Source of the DNA: BPGX01 sp035405785
GTDB lineage: Bacteria > Bacteroidota > Bacteroidia > B-17B0 > Aurantibacillaceae
Assembly: GCA_035405785.1 (NCBI GenBank)
Contig: DAONJS010000004.1
Coordinates: 62,001 to 126,000 of the forward strand
Length of the DNA stretch: 64,000 nt
Direction: 5' to 3'
Below, piece after piece: positions 24,073 to 33,702 of the stretch (the stretch's first letter is position 1; each line of letters begins with the position of its first letter). A program made the position numbers and the translations under genes. The notes beneath the pieces were generated by a model. It did not search any database. It was not told the origin of the DNA and was given only the letters and a program-made list of their open reading frames with translations.

Positions 24073-25503
24073 TTATTGTATGTAACTTAATTTCAACATA
24101 TTGGTTCTTCCTTTTTCTTTTAAAGGCATAGAAGCTATATTGATTACTAAATCATCTGGTTTTACTAATCCTTCTTTTTTCAAAAATTCTTTAAGATCAT
24201 TTATTGTTTGATCGGTGCTTTCATATTTATCATAATAATATCCTGTTACACCCCAAACTAAACTTAATGTGGTAAGCAATGATTTATTTTCTGTAAATAC
24301 AAAAATTCTTGCTTTAGGGCGATGACTTGCAAGTTTGAATGCACTATAACCACTATTGGTCATAGTAATAATGGCTTTTACATTTGCTTCTTTTGCAAGC
24401 ACACAGGCAGTATAACAAATACTATCAGTGATATAGGTAGCAGTTTTGACTTCAGGTGCATGATGTCTGTGATAAATAGTATCTAAATCTTCAACCTGTG
24501 AAATAATTCTTCTCATCATTTCTATAACTTTTACTGGATATTTTCCAACAGATGTTTCTGCACTGAGCATTACAGCATCTGCACCATCCATTACAGCATT
24601 TGCCACATCATTGACTTCGGCACGGGTAGGTGAATAGTTTTCAATCATACTTTCCATCATTTGTGTAGCAATAATGACGGGCTTGGATGCTTTGATACAT
24701 TTTTCAACAATTTGTTTTTGAATGAGAGGCACTTGTTCCATTGGTAATTCAACACCAAGATCCCCGCGTGCAACCATTACTGCATCTGTTACACTAATGA
24801 TTTGATCAATTTCTTTTAGTGCTTCGGGCTTTTCAATTTTTGCAACAACTCTAGTGTTTTTATTTTTATTGCGAATAATTTCTTTTAGTTCTACAATATC
24901 TGTTACAGATCTTACAAAAGATAATCCAATCCAGTCAAAATCATTTTCAAGAGCAAAATCAAGATCTTTTAAGTCCTTGATTGTAAGAGATGGTAAGGAA
25001 ATTTTAGTGTTTGGCAAATTAACTCCTTTTTTAGAAGATAAAGTGCCACCTGAAATAACTTTACATTTGACATTTTCTTTTCCGTCTGTTTCTATTACTT
25101 CTAAATGTATTTTTCCATCATCTAATAATACTTTTTCGCCTTTTTTGACATCTTTGGGAAATTGAGGATAGTTGATATAAATTTTAGATTCATCTCCTTC
25201 ACATTCTTTGGTAGTGAGAATAATTTCTTGATTTTTTTCCAAAAATATACTGCCGTTTTTGATAACGCCAATACGCAGTTTAGGGCCTTGTAAATCTCCT
25301 AATATCCCTACAAATGTATTAAGTTCTTTATTTAATTCACGAATATTTTGAATGGTTTCTTTAATTAAATCATAATTGCCGTGTGAGAAGTTGATTCTGC
25401 ATACATCTAAACCTTCCAAAAAAAGTTGTTTGAGTATTTCTTTAGATTGAGTAGCAGGACCCATTGTGGCAATAATTTTGGTGCGATTGAAATTGTTGTT
25501 CAT
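24073..25503 (-). CDS. pyk: Pyruvate kinase
   Basis: 476 residues from the ATG at 25503; the frame is open further up, but that part would run to the tRNA gene. N-terminal RTKIIATMGPATQ, phosphoenolpyruvate/ADP loop RINFSHGNY, VARGDLGVELP and ATQMMESM, and the C-terminal allosteric domain are all present. Transfers phosphate from PEP to ADP in glycolysis. It lies 36 nt downstream of tRNA-Thr and probably shares its transcript with mqnE and the tRNA; no clear promoter is seen in the 36 nt. Confidence 0.96.
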   Translation of the reverse strand: MNNNFNRTKIIATMGPATQSKEILKQLFLEGLDVCRINFSHGNYDLIKETIQNIRELNKELNTFVGILGDLQGPKLRIGVIKNGSIFLEKNQEIILTTKECEGDESKIYINYPQFPKDVKKGEKVLLDDGKIHLEVIETDGKENVKCKVISGGTLSSKKGVNLPNTKISLPSLTIKDLKDLDFALENDFDWIGLSFVRSVTDIVELKEIIRNKNKNTRVVAKIEKPEALKEIDQIISVTDAVMVARGDLGVELPMEQVPLIQKQIVEKCIKASKPVIIATQMMESMIENYSPTRAEVNDVANAVMDGADAVMLSAETSVGKYPVKVIEMMRRIISQVEDLDTIYHRHHAPEVKTATYITDSICYTACVLAKEANVKAIITMTNSGYSAFKLASHRPKARIFVFTENKSLLTTLSLVWGVTGYYYDKYESTDQTINDLKEFLKKEGLVKPDDLVINIASMPLKEKGRTNMLKLSYIQ

Positions 25504-25539
25504 AGTATAAATGTTTTTTATTATTAATATCTTTCTCAG

Positions 25540-25613
25540 AGCCATCTGCGGGATTTGAACCCGCGACCTACTGATTACGAATCAGTCGCTCTGACCACCT
25601 GAGCTAAGATGGC
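25540..25613 (-). tRNA. tRNA-Thr (anticodon CGT)
   Basis: Minus strand. Acceptor stem GCCATCT/AGATGGC, D arm GCTC...GAGC, anticodon arm ACTGA-TTCGTAA-TCAGT with anticodon CGT (codon ACG), variable loop AGGTC, T arm GCGGG-TTCAAAT-CCCGC, discriminator T. All stems pair fully. CCA is not encoded. The first 10 nt are also the end of mqnE. Confidence 0.96.
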
Positions 25614-26770
25614 ATTTCTGCTTTAATAGGTTGATATAAGGTATCTCGCTCTAATGGTGTTTTATGTGCTTGAATGATAAGTTGTTTAATTTCTTCGGTA
25701 GTCATTGTAGGATGTTGTTCTTCACTTCCAGCCATTGAATAAATTTTTGTAGTGTCATCAATAGTGCCATCTAAATCATCTGCACCAAAGTGAAGAGCCA
25801 TTTGTGCATTGTGTCTACCAAGCATTGCCCAGTATGCTTTAATATGTGGAAAGTTATCTAAGTATAATCTTGCAACAGCATAGTTTTTCATATCTTCAAT
25901 GATGCTCACTTCTGGCACATTACTCATTGCATTGTTTTTATTTCTAAATTTCAATGGAATAAACGCCTGAAATCCATTTGTTTCATCTTGCAAATCTCTT
26001 AATAATCTCATGTGCTCTACACGATGTTCGTATGTTTCTATATGTCCATATAGCATTGTGGCATTAGATTTTTTGCCCATTTTGTGCCATATTCTGTGAA
26101 TTTCTAACCATTGTTCTGTTGTGCATTTTCCACCAGCAATTTTCTCACGAATTTCTTTATTAAAAATTTCCGCACCACCGCCTGGCATACTATCTAATCC
26201 TGCATCGCTTAGTAGTTGAAGTGCTTTATCATAAGTTAGTTTTGCTTTTTTTGAAATATAATGAATTTCAACAGGAGTAAGGGCTTTAATATGTATTTCA
26301 GGACGATGTGATTTAATTGATTTAAATAAATCAATATAAAAATTCAAATCTTGCTGGGGAATAACACCACCTGTAATATGCACTTCTGTAATAGATTGAT
26401 GATCGTATTTTTTTAGAATATTCATTATATCATCAATAGTGTATTGCCATCCTTCATCCCTTTGTTTTATCAAGCGAGAGTATGAGCAAAATGCACAAGA
26501 ATATACACACAAATTTGTTGGCTCAATATGAATGTTGCGATTGTAATAAACAATGTTTTTGTTTTTTAATAAATTGACATAATCTGCAAGCAATGATAAA
26601 TAAGACAAATCATGCATGTTGTAAAGTGTCAGAGCATCATCATCAGAAATTCTTTGTAAATTGAGAATTTTATCAATGATTTCTTGATATTGTTTGTAAT
26701 AAGGATGAGAAAGAATTAAAAACTTTTTTGAATCAATTTGTTCAGAAACAGGAATATTATTTGTTGTCAT
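25604..26770 (-). CDS. mqnE: Aminofutalosine synthase MqnE (radical SAM, futalosine menaquinone pathway)
   Basis: 388 residues, radical SAM. The iron-sulfur motif CVYSCAFC has cysteines 88, 92 and 95. EVHITGGVIP, MPGGGAEIFN, HMR and HFGADDLDGTI are blocks shared by MqnE/MqnC/CofH enzymes; length and YGHIETYEHRVEHM favour MqnE, which joins 3-[(1-carboxyvinyl)oxy]benzoate and SAM to give aminofutalosine. MqnC is the alternative. The final codons, including the TAG stop, lie inside the 5' end of the tRNA-Thr gene. No other mqn gene is nearby. Confidence 0.85.
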   Translation of the reverse strand: MTTNNIPVSEQIDSKKFLILSHPYYKQYQEIIDKILNLQRISDDDALTLYNMHDLSYLSLLADYVNLLKNKNIVYYNRNIHIEPTNLCVYSCAFCSYSRLIKQRDEGWQYTIDDIMNILKKYDHQSITEVHITGGVIPQQDLNFYIDLFKSIKSHRPEIHIKALTPVEIHYISKKAKLTYDKALQLLSDAGLDSMPGGGAEIFNKEIREKIAGGKCTTEQWLEIHRIWHKMGKKSNATMLYGHIETYEHRVEHMRLLRDLQDETNGFQAFIPLKFRNKNNAMSNVPEVSIIEDMKNYAVARLYLDNFPHIKAYWAMLGRHNAQMALHFGADDLDGTIDDTTKIYSMAGSEEQHPTMTTEEIKQLIIQAHKTPLERDTLYQPIKAEMPS

Positions 26771-26914
26771 AATTATTACAATGCAAGCACAAAGTTAATG
26801 AAAATATGTGTAGCAATGATAAATAGAAATAGTTTAATATAAAATAACATTTCTGGTTAAGTAGTTTTACTAAATTATTTCGTAAATTTATCACGCAATT
26901 ATTGAATTTTCTGT

Positions 26915-27118
26915 ATGTTCAAAAAAGATTTAGAAGAAGGAGATTATTATATTTCAGAAGAAGGATATATTGTTTTTACAGAGAAATATCATTTGAAAAG
27001 AGGATATTGTTGTAAAAGCGGATGCAAGCATTGCCCTTATGGATATGATAAAAAAACAGATACTTTCAAAAAAAATTCATTGAATTCAAAAAATGAAAAT
27101 AAACAAAGTGATGTATGA
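26915..27118 (+). CDS. DUF5522 family small Cys-rich protein
   Basis: 67 residues. EGDYYISEEGYIVFTEKYHLKRG followed by CCKSGCKHCPYGY is the DUF5522 signature. The four cysteines and the histidine suggest a zinc or iron site. Function unknown. It overlaps the nucleotidyltransferase-like gene by 4 nt, the first of a chain of overlaps. Confidence 0.85.
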   Translation: MFKKDLEEGDYYISEEGYIVFTEKYHLKRGYCCKSGCKHCPYGYDKKTDTFKKNSLNSKNENKQSDV

Positions 27119-28365
27119 AAATTATATTATTTGATTTACCTGACGAATGGGGAAATTTATTGCCACTAACATTTACAAAAAAAATAAGTGATTGTAGAAT
27201 AGGTATATTTACTATTAAAGAAAGATGGCAAAAAATTTTTCCTGAACACTCTATTATTTCAGTTTCAGCAGATTACTTGAATGATATATCTGTTTTTGAT
27301 ATTGATGATGAGATGTTATATATCAATTCATCTGTTATTCCTGATAAAAATTTTCTTTCTGCTTTATCAAAAATAGAATTACATAAAGGTATTCAAAAGA
27401 ATGGAAAATTACTGGCATACAAAGGTTTTCTAAAATACAATGAACAAGAAATTTCTTTTCCTTTTGGTAGTGTGAAATTTTTAATACATTCAAATAATCC
27501 ACATTATCAAAAATGTTTACTTCAATCTGTTGAATACAATGAAAATGTATTGTATTTAAGATATCCCTATCAAATTTTCTTATGGAATGATCAATGTATT
27601 CAATTTGATTTTGAAAATTTTATTTCAGACTTGCCAAAAGGATTATTGAGTTCTACAAATAAATTGATTGGACCAGAAAAAAAATTATACATTTCACCAA
27701 AAGCAAAAGTAGAAGGAAGCATTATAAATGTTAATACAGGATATGTATATATTGGTGATGATGTGGAAGTGATGGAAGGTTGTTTAATTAGAGGACCACT
27801 TGCGATGAATGAACATTCAGTATTAAAAATGGGAGCGAAAATTTATGGTGCTACTACTATTGGTCCATATTGTAAAGTAGGAGGTGAAGTAAATAATTCT
27901 GTATTTTTTGCATATTCAAATAAAGCCCACGATGGATTTATTGGAAATTCAGTGATTGGGGAATGGTGTAATTTAGGTGCTGATACTAACAATAGTAATT
28001 TGAAAAATAATTACGGTGAAGTGAAAGTTTTTAATTATGTTGAAAATGTAATGATTAAAACAGGTTTGCAATTTTGTGGGTTAGTGATGGGCGATCATTC
28101 TAAATCTGGCATCAACACAATGTTTAATACAGGGACAGTAGTTGGAGTTGGTTCAAATGTTTTTGGGGCTGGTTTTCCATCTAAACATATACCTTCTTTT
28201 GTGTGGGGTGGTTCAAGTGGTTTTGAAGAATATGATTTTGAAAAAATGATTAACACCGCAAATGAAATGTATAAGAGAAGAAATAAAGAATTTTCTGAAA
28301 TTGATAAAAACATCTTAAAAAAAGTATTTGAATTAACAGCAGTTCACAGAAAAATTAATGTATGA
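27115..28365 (+). CDS. GlmU-like putative sugar nucleotidyltransferase of Bacteroidota
   Basis: 416 residues. N-terminal domain IILFDLPDEWGNLLPLTFTKKISDCRIGIFTIKERW matches the Bacteroidota-specific nucleotidyltransferase-like group rather than classical GlmU (no GxGTRM loop). A left-handed beta-helix follows from about 205, with hexapeptide turns such as IGDDVEVMEGCLIRGP, GAKIYGATTIGPYCKVGG and IGEWCNLGADTNNSN. Probably acts on a sugar phosphate in envelope precursor synthesis; activity not shown. Overlaps both neighbours by 4 nt. Confidence 0.8.
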   Translation: MKIILFDLPDEWGNLLPLTFTKKISDCRIGIFTIKERWQKIFPEHSIISVSADYLNDISVFDIDDEMLYINSSVIPDKNFLSALSKIELHKGIQKNGKLLAYKGFLKYNEQEISFPFGSVKFLIHSNNPHYQKCLLQSVEYNENVLYLRYPYQIFLWNDQCIQFDFENFISDLPKGLLSSTNKLIGPEKKLYISPKAKVEGSIINVNTGYVYIGDDVEVMEGCLIRGPLAMNEHSVLKMGAKIYGATTIGPYCKVGGEVNNSVFFAYSNKAHDGFIGNSVIGEWCNLGADTNNSNLKNNYGEVKVFNYVENVMIKTGLQFCGLVMGDHSKSGINTMFNTGTVVGVGSNVFGAGFPSKHIPSFVWGGSSGFEEYDFEKMINTANEMYKRRNKEFSEIDKNILKKVFELTAVHRKINV

Positions 28366-30002
28366 AAAAGTTATTTTATATAATTAGTTTGTTTGGAATA
28401 TCTAATTTGATAATATCTCAAACAGATGAAGATGTTATTAGATATTCTAATCTTGGCATTGGTGGAACAACAAGATTTTTAGCAATGACTGGTGCAATGA
28501 ATGCATTGGGAGGAGATATTTCTACTGCACATTACAATCCTGCAGGATTAGGCATAATGGTAAAAAGTGATTTAAATTTTTCTTTTGGATTAAATTTTGC
28601 AAATACTATTACTCAATTCAATGGAAACAATAATAATAAATTAAGCCCTGCTTTAAACTTTAATTTTTTAGGATTATCAGGCACAGCACCTGCTAAAAAA
28701 GATTTGAATAATAAATATACTATTGCAATCACATTAAATCAGTTACAAAACTTTAATCAATCTATCGAGATAAAAGGCAGACCTACAAGAGGTAAATCTA
28801 TAACATTAGATATGTTAGATTATGCAAAGGGTAAGCCATATAAAAATTTAGATAGTTATTGGGAAGGAGCAGGTTATGATTCTTATGTAATTGATATGTT
28901 AGACACTAACAATTTTAATTCTTATTTTTCATATATTGATACTTCAAAATCTTTTTTACAACAACAAAAGATAACAAAATCAGGCAGAATTAATGAATTG
29001 GCAATTTCTTATGCATATTCATTTGATGATTTGGTATATTTCGGTATATCAATGGGTATTCCTTTTTTAAAGTTTAATTATAATTCTGATTTTGCTGAAA
29101 TTGATGACAAAAATCAGATGTATATAAATAAAATTAACGATACAACTTTCTCATCATCATATTCTTATCCAGTAAATTACTATAAGGGTTTAGGTGGTAT
29201 TAAAGATTTTCATTATCAATCAACTTATACTACTACTGCCACTGGTTTGAATATCAAATTGGGAACAATAATTAGACCAACAGATTATTTAAGAATAGGA
29301 TTATACTATCATTCTCCAACATGGTATAATGCAAAAGATATTTATTACTATACATTTATTACAAATTGGGATGAAGGTGGTTCTGTTTCAATTTATGTGC
29401 CAGATGGCGGAGGTGTTTATAATTATTCTATTGTTACGCCATCAAAGGCAGGATTGGCTGTATCAGGCATTCTGTCTAATATAATGAGCGTAAATGCAGA
29501 ATATGAACTTATAGATTATACAAAAGGCAGATTAAGTAGCAAAGATGCAGGAGCGTTTAATGCGGCAAATCAAGCCATTAGAGAAAAGTATAAAATGTCG
29601 GGCAACTTAAAATTTGGAATTGAATTAAATACTAAACCTGTTATGTTCCGTGCAGGATGGGCATCTTACGGAAGTCCATTTGGAAATCAAATATCAGGTA
29701 ATTATGTGCGAAATTCTTTTTCAATAGGATTTGGATTTAAAACAAGTAATTTCTATTACGATTTTGCGTTTGTAAAAACTTTTTCAGGAAAACAAGAGTA
29801 TTATATGTATAATCCAAGATATTGTGATTTGACAAATATAAAATTGAATTTAACACAGATTGTATTTACTATTGGATTGATTGGTACTCGTTACGATGAT
29901 AATATTGATTATTCAAAATATGAATCATCACCTTCTCAAAATCCTTCAAATAATAATGTGCCACCACCACCACAAAATAACAAACCTCAAATTCCCTACT
30001 AA
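28362..30002 (+). CDS. OmpP1/FadL-type outer-membrane channel
   Basis: 546 residues with a signal peptide ending ISQ. The conserved FadL hatch region RYSNLGIGGTTRFLAMTGAMNALGGDISTAHYNPAGLG follows at about 26-65, and then repeated amphipathic strands with aromatic girdles. The tail is Pro/Asn-rich (PPPPQNNKPQ). This group transports hydrophobic compounds across the outer membrane and is often mis-named hemin receptor. It overlaps the gene before by 4 nt and shares its last base with the next start (TAATG). Confidence 0.82.
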   Translation: MKKLFYIISLFGISNLIISQTDEDVIRYSNLGIGGTTRFLAMTGAMNALGGDISTAHYNPAGLGIMVKSDLNFSFGLNFANTITQFNGNNNNKLSPALNFNFLGLSGTAPAKKDLNNKYTIAITLNQLQNFNQSIEIKGRPTRGKSITLDMLDYAKGKPYKNLDSYWEGAGYDSYVIDMLDTNNFNSYFSYIDTSKSFLQQQKITKSGRINELAISYAYSFDDLVYFGISMGIPFLKFNYNSDFAEIDDKNQMYINKINDTTFSSSYSYPVNYYKGLGGIKDFHYQSTYTTTATGLNIKLGTIIRPTDYLRIGLYYHSPTWYNAKDIYYYTFITNWDEGGSVSIYVPDGGGVYNYSIVTPSKAGLAVSGILSNIMSVNAEYELIDYTKGRLSSKDAGAFNAANQAIREKYKMSGNLKFGIELNTKPVMFRAGWASYGSPFGNQISGNYVRNSFSIGFGFKTSNFYYDFAFVKTFSGKQEYYMYNPRYCDLTNIKLNLTQIVFTIGLIGTRYDDNIDYSKYESSPSQNPSNNNVPPPPQNNKPQIPY

Positions 30003-30877
30003 TGTTACAAGAAATATCGGTTAATGCTTGGAAAGATTATGAGTTGTTAGATATTGGAAATTTCAAAAAGTTAGAAAGATTTGGAAAATATACTTTGATA
30101 CGGCCTGAACCACAGGCACTTTGGAAAGCCAAGTGGAATGAGAAAAAGTGGAAAGAATATGCTGATGGAGAATTTATTCAAAAAGGCAGTACAAGCGGAG
30201 AGTGGAAAAAATACAAACACATTCCTGATAATTGGAACATATCTTTTTCATTAGATAAAAACACGGAATTAAAATTAAAATTAAGTTTAACGGGATTTAA
30301 ACATGTAGGCGTTTTTCCAGAACAATCAGAAAACTGGAAGGATTTATATCAGTTTTTGAAAAAACTACATCATCCAAATATGTTGAATTTGTTTGCATAC
30401 ACAGGAGCGGCATCAGTAGTTGGATCATTAGCAGGAGCACAGGTTACACATGTAGATAGTGTTAAACAAATTGTTACATGGGCAAATGCAAATGCACAAT
30501 TGAATAACATTTCTACAATAAGATGGATTGTTGAAGATGCTTTGAAATTTGTAAAAAAACAAGTGAAAAAAGAGATACAATATACTTGCATTGTTTTAGA
30601 TCCGCCTGCGTATGGGCATGGACCTAATGGAGAAAGATGGCAGTTAGAAGAATTGATTGATGAAATGATGGATAATGTTTTAAAGTTATTAAATCCTGAA
30701 AAACATTTATTGATTTTAAATGCGTATTCACTTGGGCTTTCGGCTATTGTTGCAAAAAATTTATTGAAAGATTATGCTGAAAAAAATCATTCACAATTAG
30801 AATACGGAGAACTTTACATTCCTTCGTCTACTGGTTATTCATTACCACTTGGGATATTTGGAAAATTAAGAAAGTGA
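30002..30877 (+). CDS. RlmI/RlmK-like class I SAM methyltransferase
   Basis: 291 residues, COG1092-like. An N-terminal part of about 100 residues is followed by a Rossmann domain with LNLFAYTGAASVVGSLAGAQVTHVDSVKQ (motif I and the acidic end of strand 2), RWIVEDALKFV and the catalytic CIVLDPPAYG. It likely methylates rRNA (RlmI makes m5C1962, with PUA domain; none is obvious here, so the target is uncertain). Last gene of the overlapping 26915-30877 run. Confidence 0.82.
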   Translation: MLQEISVNAWKDYELLDIGNFKKLERFGKYTLIRPEPQALWKAKWNEKKWKEYADGEFIQKGSTSGEWKKYKHIPDNWNISFSLDKNTELKLKLSLTGFKHVGVFPEQSENWKDLYQFLKKLHHPNMLNLFAYTGAASVVGSLAGAQVTHVDSVKQIVTWANANAQLNNISTIRWIVEDALKFVKKQVKKEIQYTCIVLDPPAYGHGPNGERWQLEELIDEMMDNVLKLLNPEKHLLILNAYSLGLSAIVAKNLLKDYAEKNHSQLEYGELYIPSSTGYSLPLGIFGKLRK

Positions 30878-30902
30878 AATATTTTTTGTAATACTTTAAA
30901 CT

Positions 30903-33602
30903 CTAACTCTTTCCATTAGTTTTGTAATACTTTTCAAAGAATTGTTTGTAATCATTAAGGGCTTTTTCTTTAATAAGTGTTTTAAAATTTTCATCAGTGA
31001 TAATGTAAAATTCTAATTCATTTTTTGGATAAAGATTAAATGTTTCTTCGTCATTGATAATAAGTGAATAATACTTTTTAGCTTTTTCGGCGTTTCCAAA
31101 GGATTTTACAAGTATCAATTGTTTTTTATCTGCAAAGATATAAGATGTGATGGAAAACTGTTCGTTTGAAAAATATTTTTGATTAAATGCATCTATTGAA
31201 TTTTTTAAGTTATTAATTAGTTTTGGTTCGTCTGGTGTAATGACAATAAAGTAATGAAGGGCATTTGAATCATTTGTAAAAGTTATTTTTGATTGTTCTG
31301 AGATATTGGAAGTGGAAGTAGTATCCATTTTTTGTTTTCTGAAATTATTGATGGCTAATAAAATTTCATTGGCTTTGTCTTTTAGTTCAGATTTTGGATA
31401 AATGGCTATATATTTTTTCAAGTTCATTTCAAGGGTATCTAATCCTTTTAATTTTCCATGACACACGGCTTTGAAAAATTCTACTTTTTGTTGCATTTTA
31501 TCACTTAAGCCCGCATTCAGCATTTCATTAGATAATTGATAGCATTGCTGAAAATTCATTGATGTATAAGCATTATAAAGATTTTCGTATGCTTGTTCGG
31601 TAGCATTCATTTCTTTTTGTTTGTTAATAGTGTAATTAGGATTTTTAATCAATTGAGCATATTCACTATTAGGATATTGATTGAGAATTTTTTCTTTGTA
31701 TTCATTTGATTTTTGAGTATTTCCCACTTTTTGATATAGCAAGTATAATTGATAATATGATGATAATTTATATTTGTTATCAGGATATTTTGAGTTTAAT
31801 TCTTCAAATGCCTGAATGGATTTTTGGTAATTGATTAAATCTTCTTTGTAGATAAGAGCCATTAAATAATAATCTTCCATAATTTTATTCGTGTATGCAG
31901 TATAAACAGAGTCGTTTGTAGGAAGTTTGTTTAAATAATATTCTTTAGTGGTTTTAGGGTCTATATTTGAATTGGATTTACTTGAAGTGTTATTAGAATT
32001 TGTTGCTGTGGTGTTGCTGGTAGGTGTAGAATTGTTATTAGAATTATTTTCGTTATTAGAGATGTTGTTTTTATTTTTCACACTTCTTCTCCAGTCGTCT
32101 TCTAATGGTCGTGGTCCCCACTTTTTGATGAAATCCTGAATACCATAATTAACTGCTGTTTTGTTGTAAAAATAAAAGGACGATGTTTGTGCTGCAAAAG
32201 GATTGTTATTAGGGTCATTAGGATTAGAAGGTCCTGGTGGTGTAGATTTTGCTTTTTCTTCTTTCTCTTTTTTAATTTTTTCTTGTTCAGCAATGTATTG
32301 TTTAATTTGTCTGTCTATTAAACGGTCAATTTCATCTTTACTGAATTTAGTCAAAGCAATCAAACTATCTAATTCATGAATTTCCTGAATATAGCGAATT
32401 AAATTTTGTAATACTTCTTTTCTTGCAACAATTTTATCATAATTTTTATGAGTTTTAGGCAAAGTAGTTATAGCACTATCGTAGTATTTTCCTGATGGCA
32501 CATATTGTCCTTCTTCAAAAAAGATGTCTCCTAATTTCAAGTATGAATATGCTTTTTGCTTTGGATTAGCGGTGCTTGTTCGCACAGAAAGTGTGTAGTA
32601 TTTTTTGGCTTGTTCAATGTTTTTTTGTTTTTCCTCTATTTGACCAAGTGTATAATAAATAACATCTAAATACTCATTGTTTTTTGTTTCAGATGTCATT
32701 TGAAGTAATTCCTTTTTGTGTTTTTGCAATTCAGAGGGATTAGATTCATCAAATAACAAAGAAGATTTCATTTTGGCATAAAAAGCCATTTCATAATCGG
32801 GTTTGAGTGAAATCGTTTTCTTATAGTATTCTTTTGCTTTTTTGAAATTGCCCTGTTGTTCACTTAATTGTGCTGCAACAAATGCACATCTTGCTCTTTG
32901 AAGATTTTTTTCTTTATCAAAATAATATTTTTGTTGAACGGCTTTTTCTAAATTTTTAAGTGCTTCTTTGTAGTTTCCCCTCCTGATGTAATAATCAGCA
33001 TTCAAGGCATAAAGTTCTTTTTTGAGATAGGATGGTAATTTTTTTTCATTATTTAAATTATCTAATACGACTTCACTTTCAGAAACTGCACCTACTTCAT
33101 TATATGCCCTAACTAACCAGTACATTGCAAGGTATTTGTCTTTTGATTTAGAATAATTTCCAGTAACATAATCTAATGCTTCTACAGCACTAAAAAATTC
33201 TCTTTTGTAATATCTTGCAATACCTATATTTATCCAACAGTTGTCAATCCACTTATTAGCCCCATGTTTGGTGGTTTCTACACTACTACCTTTTTCTTTA
33301 ATAGCGTGTCTTTGAATCATTAATGAAGCTTTTTTTATAGCACGGTCAAATTCCTGATAAGTTTTTTTGGCTTCTTCATCATTTTCAGGAGAAATAAAAA
33401 CGGGGAGAATTTCATCGTAGTTATCTTTATGTGCTGTGCGGATTTTGTAATAACCTTCTTTAATACTTTCAGTTGAATTAAATAGCCCGTTAAATCTTGT
33501 ATTCATATTATGCCAGGTTCTATGAACAAGAGTATTCTTCTTGGTGCTACAAGATGTAACAATAATGACAACAAAACTAATGTATAGAAGTTTATATTTC
33601 AC
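30903..33602 (-). CDS. sprE: SprE/PorW-type T9SS lipoprotein with TPR repeats
   Basis: 899 residues. The signal peptide ends VTSCSTKK (lipidated Cys18) and is followed by the family block RTWHNMNTRFNGLFNSTESIKEGY. Long runs of TPR helices lie at about 110-400 and 580-760, separated by a low-complexity Ser/Thr/Asn linker near 500-560 and a Pro/Asn-rich patch near 455. The C-terminal domain has FIVITPDEPK and TSYIFADKKQLILVKSFG. This is the gliding/secretion lipoprotein SprE (PorW), which links T9SS parts in the periplasm. Stand-alone gene, as usual. Confidence 0.85.
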   Translation of the reverse strand: MKYKLLYISFVVIIVTSCSTKKNTLVHRTWHNMNTRFNGLFNSTESIKEGYYKIRTAHKDNYDEILPVFISPENDEEAKKTYQEFDRAIKKASLMIQRHAIKEKGSSVETTKHGANKWIDNCWINIGIARYYKREFFSAVEALDYVTGNYSKSKDKYLAMYWLVRAYNEVGAVSESEVVLDNLNNEKKLPSYLKKELYALNADYYIRRGNYKEALKNLEKAVQQKYYFDKEKNLQRARCAFVAAQLSEQQGNFKKAKEYYKKTISLKPDYEMAFYAKMKSSLLFDESNPSELQKHKKELLQMTSETKNNEYLDVIYYTLGQIEEKQKNIEQAKKYYTLSVRTSTANPKQKAYSYLKLGDIFFEEGQYVPSGKYYDSAITTLPKTHKNYDKIVARKEVLQNLIRYIQEIHELDSLIALTKFSKDEIDRLIDRQIKQYIAEQEKIKKEKEEKAKSTPPGPSNPNDPNNNPFAAQTSSFYFYNKTAVNYGIQDFIKKWGPRPLEDDWRRSVKNKNNISNNENNSNNNSTPTSNTTATNSNNTSSKSNSNIDPKTTKEYYLNKLPTNDSVYTAYTNKIMEDYYLMALIYKEDLINYQKSIQAFEELNSKYPDNKYKLSSYYQLYLLYQKVGNTQKSNEYKEKILNQYPNSEYAQLIKNPNYTINKQKEMNATEQAYENLYNAYTSMNFQQCYQLSNEMLNAGLSDKMQQKVEFFKAVCHGKLKGLDTLEMNLKKYIAIYPKSELKDKANEILLAINNFRKQKMDTTSTSNISEQSKITFTNDSNALHYFIVITPDEPKLINNLKNSIDAFNQKYFSNEQFSITSYIFADKKQLILVKSFGNAEKAKKYYSLIINDEETFNLYPKNELEFYIITDENFKTLIKEKALNDYKQFFEKYYKTNGKS

Positions 33603-33702
33603 AATGGCAAATTTAAACGAGAAATAGATAAATTTAGTATAAGTTTGGCGAATTTACGGGATTTTATTTGAAAATTGAAATAATAATTAGTTAGAAAAAT
33701 GT

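Noticed and set aside
25504..25545. N-terminal extension of pyruvate kinase up to the tRNA gene
   Set aside because: It would begin inside the tRNA; the ATG at 25503 gives the normal family N terminus.
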